The notes under the pieces: model-generated
Databases searched by the model: none
What the model saw: the letters and a program-made list of their open reading frames with translations, nothing else
What the model was told of the DNA's origin: nothing
Translations under genes and position numbers: made by a program
Assembly (NCBI GenBank): GCA_036267155.1
Contig: DATAWP010000041.1
Span: 230,088-294,087, forward strand
Origin: PALSA-1353 sp036267155
Lineage (GTDB): Bacteria; Planctomycetota; Phycisphaerae; Tepidisphaerales; Tepidisphaeraceae
Length of the DNA stretch: 64,000 bases
Direction: 5' to 3'
Part shown: in pieces, positions 61,524-64,000 of the stretch
How positions within the stretch are numbered: the first letter of the stretch is position 1
Layout of the letters: each line of letters starts with the position of its first letter

Positions 61524-61811
61524 ATGATCACGCGAGACAATCCAGACCCCGATCTGGCTCGTGCCGCCGGCAGCTTCGTCGAAGCCTTCCGCCATGTGTT
61601 TCATTACGATTGGAACCACACCCACCGCTGCCTGAAGGACTTTCAGATGTTCAGCGATGGCGGAACCTTCATGACGCCGGGGCTGGACAACAACGGCGAG
61701 TCCAACAACTGGAGCGCCCGCGGCGCGCTGCTGGATACCTACCGCGCCCTGGCCGAGCTTCTCCGCGAACGCGGCTTGCATCCCGATCAACTCGAAGAAC
61801 CCGCCGTGTGA
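61524..61811 (+). CDS. Hypothetical protein (95 aa)
   Basis: The protein starts MITRDNPDPDLARAAGSFVE, then AFRHVFHYDWNHTHRCLKDF and TYRALAELLRERGLHPDQLE. It looks like a small soluble helical protein. GGAGGG precedes the ATG. No family is recognised. It abuts a truncated gene on the other strand, so it may have arrived with the rearrangement. Confidence 0.5.
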   Translation: MITRDNPDPDLARAAGSFVEAFRHVFHYDWNHTHRCLKDFQMFSDGGTFMTPGLDNNGESNNWSARGALLDTYRALAELLRERGLHPDQLEEPAV

Positions 61812-61947
61812 ACACGGCGGCAGCTACGGCGGCTAAAAAAGGAAGTGGGCTTGAGCGTGACCAGCGCGCACGCCGGCGTGTGCGTCATCGCGCGATGGAG
61901 CTACAGGAACGATGGGAGATGAGTTATTGACACAATCAGGATTCGGT

Positions 61948-62154
61948 TCACCGGCGAAGCCATTCATCGTGCCCGCTGTTGTACATCTCTAACGTGTACT
62001 GCTCCACAAACATCGCCAATTCCTGATCGGAATGCGGCTCGCGTCCAAAGACATCGTAGAACGCTCCGCGCGACATCTTCTCTGTTAAGGTGCGCCGAAG
62101 ATGACGAAGCGCCGGAGGCTCCTTGTAGACTTTATAAAGCCTTCTCTTGCTCAT
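61948..62154 (-). CDS. Small protein in the Rhs tip region (68 aa)
   Basis: The protein starts MSKRRLYKVYKEPPALRHLR, then MSRGAFYDVFGREPHSDQEL and FVEQYTLEMYNSGHDEWLRR. It overlaps the preceding gene by 4 bp and so is translationally coupled to it. No family is recognised. It may be an immunity-associated protein by position. Confidence 0.5.
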   Translation of the reverse strand: MSKRRLYKVYKEPPALRHLRRTLTEKMSRGAFYDVFGREPHSDQELAMFVEQYTLEMYNSGHDEWLRR

Positions 62155-62714
62155 GTCACTTGGACGGGAGTAACGAGGTCACTCAATCGCCTGAAGCCAA
62201 TGGATACACTGATTAAATCACCCTCACGGCCTGGTTGTGCCGATGGTCTAGAGCGATCGACGGCAAACGATACGTGGAACGGACCCATGTAACCCGCCCA
62301 CACGCCACCCACAAAATGCTTGACAGCGCCTTGGAGTTCTCTTTGCAGGTTTGCCGAGCTCGTCTGTGAATCAATCGTGCAACCCACAAGCTGAATAGTA
62401 CCGCCGAACGCGTGTAGTGGCATGAACGGGATACGAAAAGGCCCCGCACCTTGCCGAAAGACCACGGTCAGTTCCATCATCAGCCGGGTTTTGTGGTCTC
62501 GCAGCCAATAGACTCCGATCTCGTCATAAATGTATGCTTGGTTATTACGATGGCCGGCTGGAGCTGGAGGGTTTCCCTCCAATATTCGATCCGGAGGCCC
62601 TAATGCCTCAATAAGAATCGACTCTGTTATCGGCGACGCAAGACGCTTTCCCTGCACCGTGAGTGCATCATCGCTAAGCACAATCGTCGCGCGTTTTGGC
62701 TCAATATCCGACAT
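62151..62714 (-). CDS. Candidate immunity protein next to Rhs tip (187 aa)
   Basis: The protein starts MSDIEPKRATIVLSDDALTV, with PITESILIEALGPPDRILEG, YIYDEIGVYWLRDHKTRLMM and a beta-rich remainder (FGGTIQLVGCTIDSQTSSAN). The pattern ESILIEALGPPDR...Y.YDELGV resembles a DUF7738-type family that I associate with polymorphic-toxin loci, from memory. It lies 56 bp after the severed Rhs tip on the same strand, the usual toxin-then-immunity order. Its role as immunity factor is inference. Confidence 0.6.
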   Translation of the reverse strand: MSDIEPKRATIVLSDDALTVQGKRLASPITESILIEALGPPDRILEGNPPAPAGHRNNQAYIYDEIGVYWLRDHKTRLMMELTVVFRQGAGPFRIPFMPLHAFGGTIQLVGCTIDSQTSSANLQRELQGAVKHFVGGVWAGYMGPFHVSFAVDRSRPSAQPGREGDLISVSIGFRRLSDLVTPVQVT

Positions 62715-62770
62715 GGTTTACTCAATTTGAAAAATCCTTGGCATACGAAGCGACGATGAAATGCCGTTAG

Positions 62771-63355
62771 CTAACCTGCCAAACCGTCGAGCAAGGAAGG
62801 ATCAACGGGAATTTCAAAACCGCCACTTTCGAGCGAGTCAAGGGCCGGTTGAACAACTTCCAACACCTGCTCCCTTGTCATTCCCGATGCAAGATAGCTT
62901 TCGATGTCGCTGGCAAGCTCGCTTTCCAAGCCTCCCTTCCGGCTGTTCATTAAGTTTTCAAGGAGCTGCGTTTCTTCGGAATCAGTGCCTAAAAGATCTG
63001 CTATCGCGCGGGCTGGATTATGATCCCAAACAAGCTGACCGGAGTCGTAACTCGAGTCATAGGGACCAACACCCAGATCCTCGTCAGGGTATGCAGTATC
63101 CGTAATTGACTCGTTGCCGCCGCCAAGTTCGTCCTCTGCAAACGCTTCACCCACGGAGTCATCTAACTCAGTGGTGGCCTCCAAATCAGTTATAACACCC
63201 TCGGCATAGCCCTCCGCACCAGCAGCTAAACCACCTTCTTCCGCAGTTTCCTCCGCTTCGTCACCCGCTGCGGCAAGTGTATCCAGCAATCCGAAGTGAC
63301 CTGACGGATCAGTCTCGTTTACGGGGTCGCCATCCGCATAGAGGTACTTGTGGAG
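62771..63355 (-). pseudogene. Severed C-terminal tip of an Rhs/YD-repeat protein
   Basis: The minus-strand frame opens, directly after a stop at 63356-63358, with LHKYLYADGDPVNETDPSGH, the conserved end of an Rhs core, and continues into a 170-residue variable tip (DEAEETAEEGGLAAGAEGYA, LLENLMNSRKGGLESELASD, MTREQVLEVVQPALDSLESG). The Rhs barrel itself is missing. The tip is acidic and does not resemble a known nuclease or deaminase toxin. A start inside (TTG at 63289) could allow expression as an orphan tip. Confidence 0.65.
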
Positions 63356-63402
63356 TTAGTTGAGTCCGATGCGGTTTCGTAACTGCATCCGACGCAATCC
63401 TG

Positions 63403-63624
63403 ATGCCTTCCAGCAGTTGCGGAAGGACGATGGCCGACGCGATCGGTGCGCACAATGTTGCGCGCCCAGAGGCGAGTTTCCGGCTAACTTGCACCGCCGG
63501 CAGTGACGAGTTTTCAAAGAGCATCGACCTGACGATGCGCATTGTACCTGCACTTCCGACGCTGCAACAGCTTTCCGTTTTAGCCGCCCAAGCTGCTGAC
63601 GGTGTGCGCAAGTTGGCGCAGTGA
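63403..63624 (+). CDS. Doubtful small protein (73 aa)
   Basis: The frame starts MPSSSCGRTMADAIGAHNVA and ends with a helical stretch LQQLSVLAAQAADGVRKLAQ. There is no clear ribosome binding site and no recognised family. It lies between the Rhs breakpoint and the transposase region, so it may be chance or remnant. Confidence 0.25.
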   Translation: MPSSSCGRTMADAIGAHNVARPEASFRLTCTAGSDEFSKSIDLTMRIVPALPTLQQLSVLAAQAADGVRKLAQ

Positions 63625-63641
63625 TGCGATCAGGAAGGCGG

Positions 63642-63660
63642 CTAACCCGGATTATTCACG
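63642..63660. mobile_element. Possible insertion sequence end
   Basis: CTAACCCGGATTATTCACG resembles the ends of IS1380-type elements as I remember them, and lies 115 bp past the stop of the transposase fragment. The other end is outside the window, so the inverted repeat cannot be checked here. Confidence 0.4.
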
Positions 63661-63774
63661 AGTGTCTTTGAAAGTCCGGCGAATCGCCGTCTTGTGTCAC
63701 GGACCGGCCAAAACCGGCTGAGGCGAGCGCACCGCCCCCTTACCCCCATTGTGGTTTGTCGGGTTGTGGTGGGA

Positions 63775-64000
63775 TCACGGGCCGCACGAGAAGTTCAGGG
63801 ACCGGTTGCCAACGGCTTGATACATCGGCCACCAGGGCCAATGGGCGGACAGCTTCACCAGGATCCGGCGGGTGCTTTGCACGATGATGGCCGCGACTTT
63901 GATCACATGGGTCCGCCAGGTGCAAGGCTGGCCGACACGCAATAGATCGGGCAGGCTTTTGTCGTCGCGTGCGGCGTTCAGCAGGTTCATGGCGGCGGTG
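63775..64000 (-). CDS. DDE transposase C-terminus, IS1380-like (partial)
   Basis: A frame enters from the right edge and stops at 63775. Its end reads TWRTHVIKVAAIIVQSTRRI, LVKLSAHWPWWPMYQAV. The pattern R...IKVAA.IV.S.RR....LS..WP is the C-terminal end of IS1380/IS4-type DDE transposases. The catalytic residues lie outside the window. Product length and intactness are therefore unknown. Confidence 0.7.
   Translation of the reverse strand, partial: TAAMNLLNAARDDKSLPDLLRVGQPCTWRTHVIKVAAIIVQSTRRILVKLSAHWPWWPMYQAVGNRSLNFSCGP

Overview
The window looks like a piece of a planctomycete chromosome, most likely class Phycisphaerae or a relative. The signs are very large secreted proteins that share a C-terminal module of paired dockerin-like repeats (GDTNLDG...NSIDFG) followed by VPEP and an arginine-rich end (PEP-CTERM sorting), one N-terminus ending in LESRTLLS (the LEPRTLLS-type planctomycete leader), and high-GC DNA. 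This assignment rests on family knowledge and no database search was run.

Positions 1 to about 23,560 are an integrated mobile element. It carries a MobF relaxase, a TraG/VirD4-like coupling ATPase and a ParB-like protein, but no type IV secretion channel genes are visible, so it is best read as an integrative and mobilizable element. It also has a large serine recombinase whose last codons lie inside a tRNA-Ala(GGC) gene, a Xer-like tyrosine recombinase whose stop codon lies inside a dif-like 11-6-11 dyad, and two toxin-antitoxin pairs. The cargo includes a GTPase-centred conflict operon running off the left edge (GAP1-N2 domain protein, zinc-ribbon GTPase, membrane coiled-coil protein), a giant NACHT-type STAND ATPase with eleven 39-residue repeats, a sigma-factor-like protein and several small genes separated by GC-rich hairpins.

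Positions 23,979 to 26,300 are ordinary chromosome (folK, a Gfo/Idh/MocA oxidoreductase, a small membrane protein). Positions 26,300 to 39,120 hold what I consider the most interesting system: an apparently uncharacterised biosynthetic cluster. It combines an MIO-type aromatic amino acid ammonia-lyase, a PaaK-like adenylate-forming ligase, a condensing ketosynthase, a ketoreductase, a CrtI-like flavoprotein, two further flavoproteins, a methyltransferase, a GT25 glycosyltransferase, a lipoprotein and a NodB-type deacetylase. The parts fit an aryl-primed polyene or acyl product, in the broad sense of aryl polyenes and flexirubins. No acyl carrier protein, dehydratase or chain-length factor is visible here. 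A GxxExxY gene between 28-bp inverted repeats is inserted in the cluster.

From 39,121 to 46,440 the region is patchy: a TPR protein with a glycosyltransferase-like C-terminus, a nuclease-like gene, a VOC protein, a GT2 glycosyltransferase, several gene remnants and dispersed repeats. Positions 46,449 to 61,506 encode giant exported proteins: a LamG/GH51-like arabinofuranosidase-type enzyme, a glycine-rich GGNGG protein, a QSGG-repeat beta-helix protein and a truncated relative. The end of the window holds a severed Rhs C-terminal tip with two candidate immunity genes, and the 3' part of an IS transposase.
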